Shown here in pieces: positions 26,547 to 34,814 of a DNA stretch of 64,000 bases. Origin of the DNA: Phytomonospora endophytica. GTDB lineage: Bacteria; Actinomycetota; Actinomycetes; Mycobacteriales; Micromonosporaceae. The number at the start of each line of letters is the position of its first letter. The first letter of the stretch is position 1. The notes beneath the pieces were generated by a model that had not been told where the DNA came from, ran no database searches, and worked only from the letters and a program-made list of their open reading frames with translations. The stretch is from NCBI RefSeq assembly GCF_014202425.1, contig NZ_JACHGT010000009.1:62001-126000 (forward strand), given 5' to 3'. Position numbers and translations under genes: made by a program.

Positions 26547-27503
26547 TCAGCCGGCCGTACCGGGTGGGGACTTGAGCAACGGCGCCGCCGCCTCGACGTG
26601 CCCGCCGCGTCCGGCGCGCAGGGCCCCGGCCGCCATGCGCAGCAGGTCGATCACGACCCCGGCGCCGCCGCTGGCGTCGTGGACCTTGAGCTTGACGTCG
26701 AGGCTGACCGGGGCCTCGGCCCAGCCGCGCGCCTCGATGTTGAGGTAGGCGGCCTTCTGCGAGCCGAGCTGCGCGAGGTACCCGATCGGTGCCATCTCGA
26801 CGCGTTCGGCGGTCGACCGCTCGGAGGTGACGGCGTTGAGTTTGGAGCGCGTCTTGCTCTCGCCGTTGCCGGCGAGGTTACGGATGTCCTCGGTCCCACC
26901 GACGGTGATCTGGTACGACCCGTCGAGGGTGAGACCGCGCTCTTCCAGCAGCCGCAGCAGCGCCCGGTGCACGATCGACGCGCCGAGCTGGGCGGAGAGG
27001 TCGTCCCCCAGCAGCGGGAGACCGGCGGCCTCGAAGCGCGCCATCAGTTCCGGGTCGCGGGCGACGGCGTCGGAGGTCGTGTTGACGAAGGCCGCACCGG
27101 CCCGCAGCGCGGCCTCGGCGTAGGCGCGGGCCACGTCGGGCCGTCCCGAGGGCGCGGCGTAGAGCAGAACCTCGGCGCCGGCGAGCGCGGCGGCGACGCG
27201 GTCGGTCTCGCTCGCGTCGGACAGTCCCTTCTGGACGGTCACGCCGGTTGGCGGCGGGTCGGTGCCGACGCGGGGGTAGTTGTTGGGCGGCATGAGGATC
27301 GCCTCGGCGAGGTCGGTGCCGACCTTGGCCGCCGACATGGCGAAGGCCGCGACGATGTCGATGTCGCCGACACCGAAGCCGTCGAGGACGGGACGGCCGA
27401 TGCCGACCGTGCTGCCGGTGGCGCGGTAGTGCGCGATGCCCTGCAGCAGTGCGGAAACACCGTTGCCGACGCCGATGACGGCGACTTTCGCTCTGTCGAT
27501 CAC
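26547..27503 (-). CDS. Inositol-3-phosphate synthase-like protein
   Basis: A 318-residue NAD-binding protein of the myo-inositol-1-phosphate synthase family: KVAVIGVGNGVSALLQGIAH at the N-terminus, IGRPVLDGFGVGDIDIVAAF, FVNTTSDAVARDPELM, LLGDDLSAQLGASIVHRALL and NGESKTRSKLNAV. Canonical actinobacterial Ino1 is about 360 residues and begins with a GNCAASLVQG-type loop, so this shorter form is probably a paralog rather than the housekeeping enzyme that feeds PI and mycothiol synthesis. Its GTG start overlaps the stop of the upstream methyltransferase by 4 bp, so the two are co-translated and may act on the same cyclitol. Confidence 0.82.
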   Translation of the reverse strand: MIDRAKVAVIGVGNGVSALLQGIAHYRATGSTVGIGRPVLDGFGVGDIDIVAAFAMSAAKVGTDLAEAILMPPNNYPRVGTDPPPTGVTVQKGLSDASETDRVAAALAGAEVLLYAAPSGRPDVARAYAEAALRAGAAFVNTTSDAVARDPELMARFEAAGLPLLGDDLSAQLGASIVHRALLRLLEERGLTLDGSYQITVGGTEDIRNLAGNGESKTRSKLNAVTSERSTAERVEMAPIGYLAQLGSQKAAYLNIEARGWAEAPVSLDVKLKVHDASGGAGVVIDLLRMAAGALRAGRGGHVEAAAPLLKSPPGTAG

Positions 27504-28288
27504 GCGGTGAGGCTACCGTCCGGGCCGTGCTTGCGGGCGGTGACGAGGGCGAAGCCGAGGTGTTCGCCGCCGTCGGCGGTGAGCATGTCGATGACGGGTC
27601 CGTTGGCGGCTTCGCCGTCGGGCCGCTGTTCGGCGCAGGCCCGGGCCCACAGGAGCCAGTCCTGCCAGCCGTCGGTCTGCCGCCGGGCCGAGGTGACGGT
27701 GACCAGTTCGGTGATCTCCCATTGGAAGCGCCACCATTCCGGGGTGTGCCAGGCGATGGCCTCCCAGCCGACGAGGTCTTTGACGTGGGCGGGGATGGCG
27801 CCGAGTTCGCGGACTTCGCGGGTGAGGGCGGGTGTGGCGACGCCGAGTTGCCCGCCGGGCCGCAGGAAGCGGGCGAGGTAGGGGAGGTAGCCGTCGGCGG
27901 TGCCGAAGTACTCGAAGGCGTCGATGCTGATGATCGCGTCGAAGCTCTCGGACTCGAAGGGCAGGACGTGCGCCTCGGTGTGAACGGCCTCGACCTTGTC
28001 GGCGACACCGGCCTCGGCGAAGACCGCCGCCGCGTCTTCGGCGGTGATCCACCAGTCGGCGGCCACGACGTCGACGCCGTATTCGCGGGCCAGGAACACC
28101 GAGGTGGCGCCCTTGCCGGAGCCGAGGTCGAGCACGCGCATGCCGGGGCGCAGGTCGAGGTCGGCGGCGAGGTCTTCGAGGAGCCAGAGCGGGTGGGGGC
28201 CCATGTCGAGGCCGAGGAGCCAGGCGGGGTCGTAGGTCGACGAGCGCGGGTAGCGGTCGGGACGGTGGAGTGCGTCGATCGCGGTCAT
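27500..28288 (-). CDS. SAM-dependent methyltransferase (class I)
   Basis: A 262-residue methyltransferase: PGMRVLDLGSGKGATSVFLA (motif I), VVAADWW (acidic loop changed to ADWW), FDAIISIDAFEYFG (motif II/post-II) and LRPGGQLGVATP. The C-terminal half has PEWWRFQWEITELVTV, which may form the substrate lid. It is translationally coupled to the inositol-phosphate-synthase paralog, an unusual pairing that suggests methylation of a cyclitol or a lipid derived from it. That is inference; the substrate is not visible in the sequence. Confidence 0.82.
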   Translation of the reverse strand: MTAIDALHRPDRYPRSSTYDPAWLLGLDMGPHPLWLLEDLAADLDLRPGMRVLDLGSGKGATSVFLAREYGVDVVAADWWITAEDAAAVFAEAGVADKVEAVHTEAHVLPFESESFDAIISIDAFEYFGTADGYLPYLARFLRPGGQLGVATPALTREVRELGAIPAHVKDLVGWEAIAWHTPEWWRFQWEITELVTVTSARRQTDGWQDWLLWARACAEQRPDGEAANGPVIDMLTADGGEHLGFALVTARKHGPDGSLTA

Positions 28289-28411
28289 GCCGGTGAGCCA
28301 AGCGGGGACGGCGGTTCACGGCAACCCGGTTTCGGGGCGGTCCGGCCTCGGTGAGCGGCCGCGGCGGTCGGCGGCGACCGGCCGCCGGGCAGCGTGTCGA
28401 GACCGAGCCGG

Positions 28412-29404
28412 CTAGCCCGCGTCCGAGGAGTGTCCGGGGAACAGGTGGGCCGAGGGGTCGATGACCACGGCCGCGTTGTTCACCGCGGTCGCCGCCTCGC
28501 CGAAACCGGTCGCGATCAGGCGGACCTTCCCGGCGTACTCGGTGATGTCGCCGGCGGCGAAGACGCGCGGGAGGTTCGTCGCCATGGACGGGTCGACGAG
28601 CACGTGCCGCTTGTCGAGCTCCAGGCCCCACTCGGTGAGCGGGCCGAGGTCGGCGACGAAGCCCAGAGCCGCCACGATCGTGTCGGCCGGGAGCGACCGC
28701 GGGCCGTCCTCGCCTTTCACGACGACCTCCACACCGGTCACGCGTTCACCCCCGTGCAGGGCTGTGACCTGCGCGTTCACCACGATCGGGACGTCGAGGG
28801 CGGTCACGCGGTCGACGGTGTGGGCGTGCGCGCGGAACTTGTCGCGCCGGTGCACGATCGTCACGCTGCGGGCGATGGGGTGCAGGGCGAGCGCCCAGTC
28901 GAAGGCCGAGTCGCCTCCGCCGACGACCACGACGTCCTCGTCGGCGTGCACGGCGAGCTGAGGCACGAAGTAGACGATCCCTTCGCCCTCGAAGCCGTCG
29001 GCGGCGGGGAGCGGGCGGGAGGTGAAGCTGCCGATGCCGCTGGTGATGAGGACGGCGCCGCAGCCGAGCGTGCTCCCGTCGTCCATGGTCAGGCGCGGGA
29101 GCTCACCGTCGTAGGAGATGCGTTCAGCACGTCTGCCGAGGATGTAGCGCGGGTTGAAGGGCGCGGCCTGTTTGACGAGGTTCTCGACGAGGTCGCGGCC
29201 GCGGATCTCGGGGAAACCGGCCACGTCGAAGATCATTTTCTCCGGGTACATGGCCGTGATCTGGCCGCCGGGCTCGGGCAGCGCGTCGATCAGGGTCACC
29301 GAGAGGCCGCGGAAGCCGGCGTAGTAGGCCGCGAACAGGCCGGTGGGACCGGCTCCGATGATCGCGATGTCGGTCGTGTCGGGGTGTCCGGAATCGTGCG
29401 TCAT
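28412..29404 (-). CDS. Ferredoxin/flavodoxin--NADP(+) reductase, thioredoxin-reductase-like type
   Basis: A 330-residue FAD/NADPH flavoprotein. It has two dinucleotide-binding motifs (IAIIGAGPTGLFAAYYAGFR and VVVVGGGDSAFDWAL), a TrxR-like PEPGGQITAMYPEKMIFDVA region, and RVFAAGDITEYAGKVRLIATGFGEAATAV near the C-terminus. The CxxC redox pair of thioredoxin reductase is absent, which identifies the type-2 ferredoxin-NADP reductase group. I start at the ATG 29404, which has a GGTGAG ribosome-binding site; a GTG at 29413 is in frame. It is divergent from the DUF6210-like gene. Confidence 0.88.
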   Translation of the reverse strand: MTHDSGHPDTTDIAIIGAGPTGLFAAYYAGFRGLSVTLIDALPEPGGQITAMYPEKMIFDVAGFPEIRGRDLVENLVKQAAPFNPRYILGRRAERISYDGELPRLTMDDGSTLGCGAVLITSGIGSFTSRPLPAADGFEGEGIVYFVPQLAVHADEDVVVVGGGDSAFDWALALHPIARSVTIVHRRDKFRAHAHTVDRVTALDVPIVVNAQVTALHGGERVTGVEVVVKGEDGPRSLPADTIVAALGFVADLGPLTEWGLELDKRHVLVDPSMATNLPRVFAAGDITEYAGKVRLIATGFGEAATAVNNAAVVIDPSAHLFPGHSSDAG

Positions 29405-29520
29405 GGCACTCACCGCCGTGTAGAGGCTGGGCTCGTGGTTCGACGGTATCCGAGATGGACGTACGGTTAAAGGCCGAAACGCCCCTTGAGCCGGGCGGCC
29501 GGCGGGGGGAGACTGCCGCT

Positions 29521-29949
29521 ATGCCTTCGACCCGCTACGTCTTCCTCGATCCGATCGGCGCGAGCACCGGCGGATGGCTGTCGGTCATCATGAGCGCCCC
29601 GACCGGCGTCGTCTACCAGACCCAGTACGGCGGCACCGCGTGCCGCCCCGGCGCCGCCGAGGGCTTCCTCGTCCCGATCTTCGGGGAGGAGCCCGACGAG
29701 GGCCTCCGCGACCTCTTCGAACTCCATTTCCAGGGCGCGGGCACCCGCGGCCACGACTGGGACGACGCCGAACTGAACCGCCTGCGGCGGCTGGTCGGCG
29801 AGGTCGAGTACTGGTCCTGCGACGGCCGCGACGAGACCTCGCACCCCCTCGTCCTCGACGAACGTCTCCTCCACGAGGTCGACGAGGCGTGGATCCCGGT
29901 GTCCACTCCCGACGGTCCGGGGATCCTCACCTGGATGAACTCCGACTGA
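29521..29949 (+). CDS. DUF6210-like small protein
   Basis: A 142-residue soluble protein: YVFLDPIGASTGGWLSVIMS, PTGVVYQTQYGGTACRPGAA, EGFLVPIFGE and a Trp-rich C-terminus (VEYWSCDGRD, EAWIPVSTPDGPGILTWMNS). The VxLDP-G----W and GVVYQTQYGG patterns match what I recall of DUF6210, a family sometimes linked with toxin-immunity loci. The function is unknown. A purine run (GGGGGGAGA) upstream of the ATG may act as a ribosome-binding site. Confidence 0.6.
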   Translation: MPSTRYVFLDPIGASTGGWLSVIMSAPTGVVYQTQYGGTACRPGAAEGFLVPIFGEEPDEGLRDLFELHFQGAGTRGHDWDDAELNRLRRLVGEVEYWSCDGRDETSHPLVLDERLLHEVDEAWIPVSTPDGPGILTWMNSD

Positions 29950-30115
29950 CGGGTGAACGACACGCCGGGGCATCGAGCCTGGTGAAAGTCCTGGCGCGGG
30001 TTGACCACTCCCCGATTGATCCCGCGTCAATCTGGTGCATCCAGTGAAAACGCGGCTACCTTCAAGGTCACGGGTGAGCTCTCCCGGCTCGCCCCCGGCT
30101 TCGTGGGAGCTGATC

Positions 30116-31408
30116 GTGACGACACCTCGCACGTTCGTTCTGGACACCTCGGTCCTGCTCAGTGACCCCTCCGCCTTCCGGCGGTTCGCCGAGCACACCG
30201 TCGTGCTCCCGCTCGTGGTGATCTCCGAGCTCGAAGGCAAGCGCCACCACCCCGAACTCGGCTGGTTCGCGCGCCAGTCGCTGCGCCTGCTCGACGAGCT
30301 GCGCATCGAGCACGGGCGCCTCGACCAGCCCCTGCCGGTCAACGACGTCGGCGGCACGGTGTGGGTCGAGCTGAACCACGCCGACGCCTCGGTCCTCCCG
30401 CACGGCTTCCGCATCGACGCCAACGACCACCGGATCCTCGCCGTGGCGCTCGGGCTGGCCGCCGACGGCGCCGACGTCCGGCTCGTCACCAAGGACATGG
30501 CCCTGCGCGTCAAGGCCGCATCGGTCGGGCTTCCCGCCGAGGAGTACCGCCACGAACAGGCCAGCGACCCGACCTGGTCGGGCATGGCCGAACTGCCGAT
30601 CAGCGACGAGGACATGTCGGCGCTCTACGCCGGCGACGCCGTGTCCCTTGTGGACGCGTCGGAGCTTCCCTGCCACACGGGCCTGGTCCTCACCGGCAAC
30701 AAGGGTTCCGCGCTCGCCCGCGTCCGACCCGACAAGACGATCTCCCTGGTCCGCGGCGACCGTGAGGCCTTCGGCATCCACGGCCGCTCCGCCGAGCAGC
30801 GCGTCGCCCTCGACCTCCTCCTCGACGACTCGATCGGCATCGTCTCCCTCGGCGGCCGGGCCGGTACGGGGAAGTCGGCGCTCGCCCTGTGCGCGGGGCT
30901 GGAGCAGGTCCTGGAACGCAACCGCCACAAGAAGGTCATGATCTTCCGGCCGCTGTACGCCGTCGGCGGGCAGGAGCTGGGTTACCTGCCGGGCACCGAG
31001 GCGGAGAAGATGTCGCCGTGGGCGCAGGCCGTCTTCGACACCCTCGGCGCGGTCACCAACGACAACGTCCTCGAAGAGGTCCTGGAGCGCGGGATGCTCG
31101 AAGTCCTGCCCCTGACCCACATCCGCGGCCGTTCGCTGCACGACGCGTTCGTGATCGTCGACGAGGCCCAGTCGCTGGAGCGGGGCGTGCTGCTGACCGT
31201 CCTGTCGCGCATCGGGGCCGGCTCGCGGGTCGTGCTGACCCACGACGTCGCGCAGCGCGACAACCTCCGCGTCGGCCGCCACGACGGCGTCAGCGCCGTC
31301 GTCGACGCCCTCAAGGGACATCCGCTGTTCGCGCACGTGACCCTGACACGTTCGGAGCGTTCCGAGATCGCCGAAGTCGTCACCGATCTGCTGGAGGATC
31401 TGCCTTAG
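30116..31408 (+). CDS. PhoH family protein with N-terminal PIN domain (PhoH2-like)
   Basis: A 430-residue fusion. Residues 1-150 are a PIN nuclease-like domain with the acidic residues in [35 protein letters not shown] and LVTKDMALR. Residues about 235-430 are a PhoH ATPase with Walker [16 protein letters not shown], the Walker B-like [19 protein letters not shown] and a sensor motif [20 protein letters not shown]. PhoH2 proteins in mycobacteria are ATP-dependent RNA-unwinding ribonucleases with a small upstream antitoxin; I see no separate antitoxin gene here. GTG 30116 with GGGAGC upstream is chosen over an earlier GTG at 30035. Confidence 0.92.
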   Translation: MTTPRTFVLDTSVLLSDPSAFRRFAEHTVVLPLVVISELEGKRHHPELGWFARQSLRLLDELRIEHGRLDQPLPVNDVGGTVWVELNHADASVLPHGFRIDANDHRILAVALGLAADGADVRLVTKDMALRVKAASVGLPAEEYRHEQASDPTWSGMAELPISDEDMSALYAGDAVSLVDASELPCHTGLVLTGNKGSALARVRPDKTISLVRGDREAFGIHGRSAEQRVALDLLLDDSIGIVSLGGRAGTGKSALALCAGLEQVLERNRHKKVMIFRPLYAVGGQELGYLPGTEAEKMSPWAQAVFDTLGAVTNDNVLEEVLERGMLEVLPLTHIRGRSLHDAFVIVDEAQSLERGVLLTVLSRIGAGSRVVLTHDVAQRDNLRVGRHDGVSAVVDALKGHPLFAHVTLTRSERSEIAEVVTDLLEDLP

Positions 31409-31421
31409 CGTCGGCGCGCGC

Positions 31422-31490
31422 GGGCCGGGCTTTACTTCCCGCCGGGAATCCGGCAGGGTGAGGCCCGGCCCGCGTCGCCGGACGAAAGGA
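31422..31490 (+). promoter_or_regulatory. Candidate structured leader RNA, copy A
   Basis: Upstream of the first transglycosylase gene. P1: GGGCCGGGC (31422-31430) pairs with GCCCGGCCC (31463-31471). P2: TTCCC-GCC-GGGAA (31436-31448). Pseudoknot: TCCGGC (31449-31454) can pair with GCCGGA (31477-31482), just before the ribosome-binding site AAAGGA (31485-31490). The unpaired TTTAC and AGGGTGAG joins are shared with copy B at 32224. It matches no riboswitch class I can name. Confidence 0.45.
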
Positions 31491-31497
31491 CGAACGC

Positions 31498-32160
31498 GTG
31501 TTGGTTGCGTTGACGCGCATCGGCGCCCGAAGTTTCGCCGTTCTGCTGCTGTTCGCCGGCGTCGCCGCGGGCATCAATCTCGGACTGGCCGGCGGTGGGC
31601 ACGACGACCGCGACACCCGCGAGGCCGCCGCCGACACCGCCCGTGCCGAGGACCAAGAGGGCACGACGCGCGACTGGTGGCGGGAGTACTCCGAGTCGGC
31701 GGCCGACGCCGACGCCGAGGACAAGGCCACCGAGCTCACCAAGATCGTCGGTGAGCAGGCCAGCAGCGCCGACGAGGAGTACGAGCGCCGCAAGGAGGAG
31801 AAGGAGAACGCGATCCCCGGCATCGATCCCGGTGAGATCCCCGATGACTGCGACGAGTACTCCGGCAACCGCGCCATCGGCTGCGCGCTCCTGCTCAAGG
31901 AGGGCTTCGGACTCGACCAGATGCCTTGCCTCGACAAGCTCTGGGACCACGAGAGCGGCTGGAACGAGCACGCCACGAACTCCGGGTCGGGCGCCTACGG
32001 CATCCCGCAGGCCTATCCGGGCGACAAGATGGCGTCGAGCGGTTCGGACTGGCAGACCAACCCCGCGACCCAGATCGACTGGGGCCTCGGCTACATCAAG
32101 GGCCGCTACGGCGATCCGTGCGGCGCGTGGGAGAACTTCGTCAACAACGGCTCCTACTGA
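31498..32160 (+). CDS. Secreted transglycosylase-like (APF/SLT C-terminal domain) protein 1
   Basis: A 220-residue exported protein. It has a signal/anchor helix (about 9-31), a charged helical linker rich in Asp/Glu/Arg (about 35-100, DWWREYSESAADADAEDKAT), and a C-terminal domain with YSGNRAIGCALLLKEGFGLD, CLDKLWDHESGWNEHA, GSGAYGIPQAYPGDKMAS and GLGYIKGRYGDPCGAWENFV. The ESGW Glu is the expected lytic-transglycosylase acid, and SGAYGIPQ is the substrate-site motif. It probably cleaves peptidoglycan. GTG 31498 follows AAAGGA. It is a close paralog of 32343 and a more distant one of 34815, and has a candidate structured leader. Confidence 0.87.
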   Translation: MLVALTRIGARSFAVLLLFAGVAAGINLGLAGGGHDDRDTREAAADTARAEDQEGTTRDWWREYSESAADADAEDKATELTKIVGEQASSADEEYERRKEEKENAIPGIDPGEIPDDCDEYSGNRAIGCALLLKEGFGLDQMPCLDKLWDHESGWNEHATNSGSGAYGIPQAYPGDKMASSGSDWQTNPATQIDWGLGYIKGRYGDPCGAWENFVNNGSY

Positions 32161-32170
32161 CGGGTGATTT

Positions 32171-32197
32171 GGGCGGTGGACCCTCCACCGCCCTTTT
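32171..32197 (+). terminator. Intrinsic terminator
   Basis: GGGCGGTGGA (32171-32180), loop CCC, TCCACCGCCC (32184-32193) and TTTT: a perfect 10-bp stem with a T-run, 10 bp after the first transglycosylase gene. It separates this gene from its paralog, so each copy has its own promoter and leader. Confidence 0.9.
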
Positions 32198-32223
32198 CGT
32201 GCCCCGGTAGAGTTCCCCTGTTT

Positions 32224-32335
32224 GGGCCGTCGGGCTTTACAACCCTCCGGGGATCCGGCAGGGTGAGGCCCGGCCAGTGACCGCAGTCCCGTCATTTTCT
32301 GGGACGCGGCTCGCGAATGTCGCCGGATGAAAGGA
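32224..32335 (+). promoter_or_regulatory. Candidate structured leader RNA, copy B
   Basis: Upstream of the second transglycosylase gene. GGCC and GGGC (32225-32235, with a short bulge) pair with GCCCGGCC (32268-32275); a CCC-TCCG-GGG hairpin lies at 32243-32252. The pseudoknot partners TCCGGC (32254-32259) and GCCGGA (32322-32327) are kept exactly, the latter 2 nt before AAAGGA (32330-32335). Copy B has an extra hairpin (CCGC-GTCCC with GGGAC-GCGG, 32281-32309) inserted where copy A has a short join. Confidence 0.45.
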
Positions 32336-32342
32336 CCAACGC

Positions 32343-33008
32343 GTGCTGCGTACGCTGACGCGCATCGGCTGCCGAACCTTCGCCGTTCTCCTGCTCTTCG
32401 CCGGCGTCGCCGCCGGAATCCAGCTCGGCCTCGCGCCGGGCGGAGGGCACGACGACCGCGACACCCGCGAAACCGCCGCCGACTCCGCCCGCGCCGAGGA
32501 CCAGGAGCGCACCACGCGCGACTGGTGGCGCGAATACGCCGAGTCGGCCGCGGACTCCGACGCCGAGGACAAGGCCGAGGAACTCACCAAGATCGTCGGC
32601 GAACAGGCCACCACCGCCGACGAGGAGTACGAGCGCCGCAAGGAGGAGAAGGAGAACGAGATCCCGGGCGTCGACCCGGGCGAGATCCCCGACGACTGCG
32701 ACGAGTACTCCGGCAACCGCGCCGTCGGCTGCACCCTGCTCCTCAAGGAGGGGTTCGGCCTCGACCAGATGCCGTGCCTGGACAAGTTGTGGGACAAGGA
32801 AAGCGGCTGGAACGAGAAGGCCTACAACTCCGGTTCCGGAGCCTATGGCATCCCGCAGGCCCTGCCCGGGGACAAGATGGCGTCGAGCGGGTCGGACTGG
32901 GAGTCGAACGCGGCCACCCAGATCGACTGGGGACTCGGCTACATCAAGGGCCGCTACGGCGATCCCTGCGGAGCGTGGACGCACTCGGTGAACAACGGGT
33001 GGTATTAG
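32343..33008 (+). CDS. Secreted transglycosylase-like (APF/SLT C-terminal domain) protein 2
   Basis: A 221-residue paralog of the preceding gene with the same order: signal/anchor helix, acidic helical linker (DWWREYAESAADSDAEDKAE), then YSGNRAVGCTLLLKEGFGLD, DKLWDKESGWNEKA, GSGAYGIPQALPGDKMAS and GLGYIKGRYGDPCGAW. Cysteine positions are conserved, which implies disulphides outside the cell. The substitutions are conservative and spread over the length, typical of a functional duplicate. It starts at GTG 32343 behind AAAGGA in the shared leader fold, and ends before its own hairpin terminator. Confidence 0.87.
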   Translation: MLRTLTRIGCRTFAVLLLFAGVAAGIQLGLAPGGGHDDRDTRETAADSARAEDQERTTRDWWREYAESAADSDAEDKAEELTKIVGEQATTADEEYERRKEEKENEIPGVDPGEIPDDCDEYSGNRAVGCTLLLKEGFGLDQMPCLDKLWDKESGWNEKAYNSGSGAYGIPQALPGDKMASSGSDWESNAATQIDWGLGYIKGRYGDPCGAWTHSVNNGWY

Positions 33009-33058
33009 GCCGCCGACGCGGCGCCCCGATGGGCGCCATCTGAGAAAAACGCGCGAAA

Positions 33059-33085
33059 GGGCGGTGGAGTCTTCCTCCACCGCCC
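33059..33085 (+). terminator. Hairpin terminator after transglycosylase 2
   Basis: GGGCGGTGGAG (33059-33069), loop TCTTC, CTCCACCGCCC (33075-33085): a perfect 11-bp stem with the same core as the terminator at 32171, so it was probably duplicated with the gene. The downstream T-run is weak (TCATCG). Confidence 0.8.
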
Positions 33086-33296
33086 TCATCGTGTTCTCGG
33101 GGGCACTGTCCACAAAGGCCGTCAAGGTGTCGGATCAAGGACACTCGGCTCGCATTCCGTGATAGCCGGACAACTCTGGGATCCGGATGCGCCGGGGGGC
33201 GATGACGCTTCGAGATCACCACGAGACTCGACGTCGAGATTTTCTGCTTCGCGTCCCGCGTGTTCACTTCCAACCCACGCAAAGCAGGAGTGCGAA

Positions 33297-34289
33297 ATGC
33301 TCAAGCACGTTCGCATGAGGGGGACGATCCTGATCGGCGCGGTAGTCGCCGTTTTAGTGCTCACCCTCTCCCCGCAGGCCGCCGCCGATCCGGCCGCCAC
33401 CGGTCTGCGGAGCCCGTCGGCGCCGACCTCGCCCGACGGCCGCACCGTCGATCCGGCCGTTCTGGCCCGACAGATAGACGCCACGGTCGCCAAGGCCGAG
33501 GCACCATCACCGAAGGGCGCCGCCTCCGACGGCGCCGACCACCGTTCGGTCGCGGTCCAGGAAGGCATGATCGGACCGATGTCGCCGCCCGGGATCTCGT
33601 CGCTCATCGGGACCGACGACCGGTACGCGACCAACCCCGCCAACTGGTGGCCCGCCAGTTCGACGGTCTACTTCACCAGGACCGTGGGCGCCTCGATCAA
33701 CCGCTGGTGCACCGGCTGGCTGATCAACGCCAACACGGTCATCACCGCGGGCCACTGCGTCCACACCGGAGGCTCGGGCGGATCCTGGTACACGGCGGCG
33801 GAGTTCACCGCCTGGCCGGGACGCTATGGGAACAGCACCCCGTACGGGTCGTGCTCGGTCTCCCAGATCCACTCGGTCGTCGGCTGGACGGTCAACAACA
33901 ACCTTGAGTACGACTACGGTGCCATGAAGCTCAACTGCAACGTCGGAACGACCACCGGGACCTTCGGTTTCATGTGGCAGGCCGCCTCACTCGACGGCAC
34001 GACCACCTACAACCGCGGGTACAGCCAGGACAAGGGCTTCGGTGAGCAGTGGGCCAGCTACGACCAGATCCGCGCGTCGCAGACGCGGCGGCTGTTCTAC
34101 CAGCACGACACTGTCGGCGGTAACAGCGGCGGACCGGTCTACACCTACAGCAACGCGAGCTGCGGGCCGTGCGGCGTCGCCGTGCACGCCTACGGCACCG
34201 GGGGCGCGGCTCCCGGCGCGACCAACAACAGCGGGACGCGCATCACCGAGGGCGTCTTCAACAACTTCATCTACTGGGAAGGCCTGTAA
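33297..34289 (+). CDS. Secreted trypsin-like serine protease (S1B/V8-like)
   Basis: A 330-residue exported protease. It has a signal peptide (about 1-31, MRGTILIGAVVAVLVLTLSP then QAAAD), a propeptide to about residue 115, and a chymotrypsin-fold domain. The catalytic triad is His in NTVITAGHCVHTG, Asp in LEYDYGAMKL and Ser in DTVGGNSGGPVYTY. Several cysteines (RWCTGW, GHC, GSCSV, LNCNVG, ASCGPCG) suggest disulphides. The layout resembles glutamyl endopeptidases and similar actinomycete exoproteases. AGGAG precedes ATG 33297. It sits within a cluster of secreted proteins but has its own terminator. Confidence 0.92.
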   Translation: MLKHVRMRGTILIGAVVAVLVLTLSPQAAADPAATGLRSPSAPTSPDGRTVDPAVLARQIDATVAKAEAPSPKGAASDGADHRSVAVQEGMIGPMSPPGISSLIGTDDRYATNPANWWPASSTVYFTRTVGASINRWCTGWLINANTVITAGHCVHTGGSGGSWYTAAEFTAWPGRYGNSTPYGSCSVSQIHSVVGWTVNNNLEYDYGAMKLNCNVGTTTGTFGFMWQAASLDGTTTYNRGYSQDKGFGEQWASYDQIRASQTRRLFYQHDTVGGNSGGPVYTYSNASCGPCGVAVHAYGTGGAAPGATNNSGTRITEGVFNNFIYWEGL

Positions 34290-34299
34290 GCAGGCCACG

Positions 34300-34335
34300 G
34301 CCGCCGGCGGACGGAGGACCCCGTCCGCCGGCGGC
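34300..34335 (+). terminator. Long hairpin after the protease gene
   Basis: GCCGCCGGCGGACGG (34300-34314) and CCGTCCGCCGGCGGC (34321-34335) form a perfect 15-bp stem with a 6-nt loop, 10 bp after the stop. No T-run follows, so it may act as an mRNA 3' stabiliser or a Rho-independent-like terminator of the kind common in actinomycetes. Confidence 0.75.
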
Positions 34336-34360
34336 TCCTCGCGGCATCGGAAGGGCGCTC

Positions 34361-34693
34361 ATGTCGGACTCCATGGCCTTCGAACCCGAACGCCCGGCAC
34401 CGGACTCGGGCGCGGGCCCCTGCACGGTCCTGGTGACGGTCACGGCGCCCGACGGCAGACCGCTGGCCGACGTCGGCGTGGAGGTTCGTGCCATCGGCAT
34501 GGACACGCCCTGGACCGTCGCCATGGATCTCCCCCGCACGACCGATCTCGCCGGGCACTACGCCTGGTCGGGGCTCCCGGCCGGGGAGTACGCCTTCGCG
34601 GTACGCGTGCCGGGGCGGAGGAAGTCGCAGCCGCGCCGGGTACGGCTGGAGGGTGGGGAGACGCGGGCGGTGGTGTTCACGGTGGAGGGGTGA
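34361..34693 (+). CDS. Small carboxypeptidase-regulatory-like beta-sandwich protein
   Basis: A 110-residue protein that is essentially one Ig-like/CnaB-type domain: TVLVTVTAPDGRPLADVGVE, a Leu/Thr strand, TDLAGHYAWSGLPAGEYAFA and RRVRLEGGETRAVVFTVEG. The D--G-Y-W-GLPAGEY pattern is the carboxypeptidase-regulatory-like (transthyretin-like) signature. No signal peptide is visible, so it is either cytoplasmic or exported with a partner. GGAAGGG precedes the ATG at 34361. It lies just downstream of the protease hairpin; co-expression by read-through is possible but unproven. Confidence 0.72.
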   Translation: MSDSMAFEPERPAPDSGAGPCTVLVTVTAPDGRPLADVGVEVRAIGMDTPWTVAMDLPRTTDLAGHYAWSGLPAGEYAFAVRVPGRRKSQPRRVRLEGGETRAVVFTVEG

Positions 34694-34765
34694 CGCAGTC
34701 GCGCCGAGATCCGGGGCAAGCGACGTTACGGACCTGTGCCCGCACCGCCGTCCACCGACGACAAA

Positions 34766-34797
34766 ACCGGCCCGCCCCCTTCCGGGGACGAGCCGGT
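34766..34797 (-). terminator. Terminator for transglycosylase 3
   Basis: Read on the minus strand, ACCGGCTCGTCCCC pairs with GGGGGCGGGCCGGT (14 bp including G-U pairs) around a GGAA tetraloop and is followed by TTTTGTCG. It lies 18 bp downstream of the minus-strand gene's stop. Confidence 0.8.
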
Positions 34798-34814
34798 CAC
34801 GGCACGAGTACGCC

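Noticed and set aside
31422-32335. Calling the transglycosylase leaders ydaO (c-di-AMP) riboswitches.
   Set aside because: Gene context fits, but the element is about 70-110 nt and lacks the conserved ydaO internal motifs; I leave the class open.
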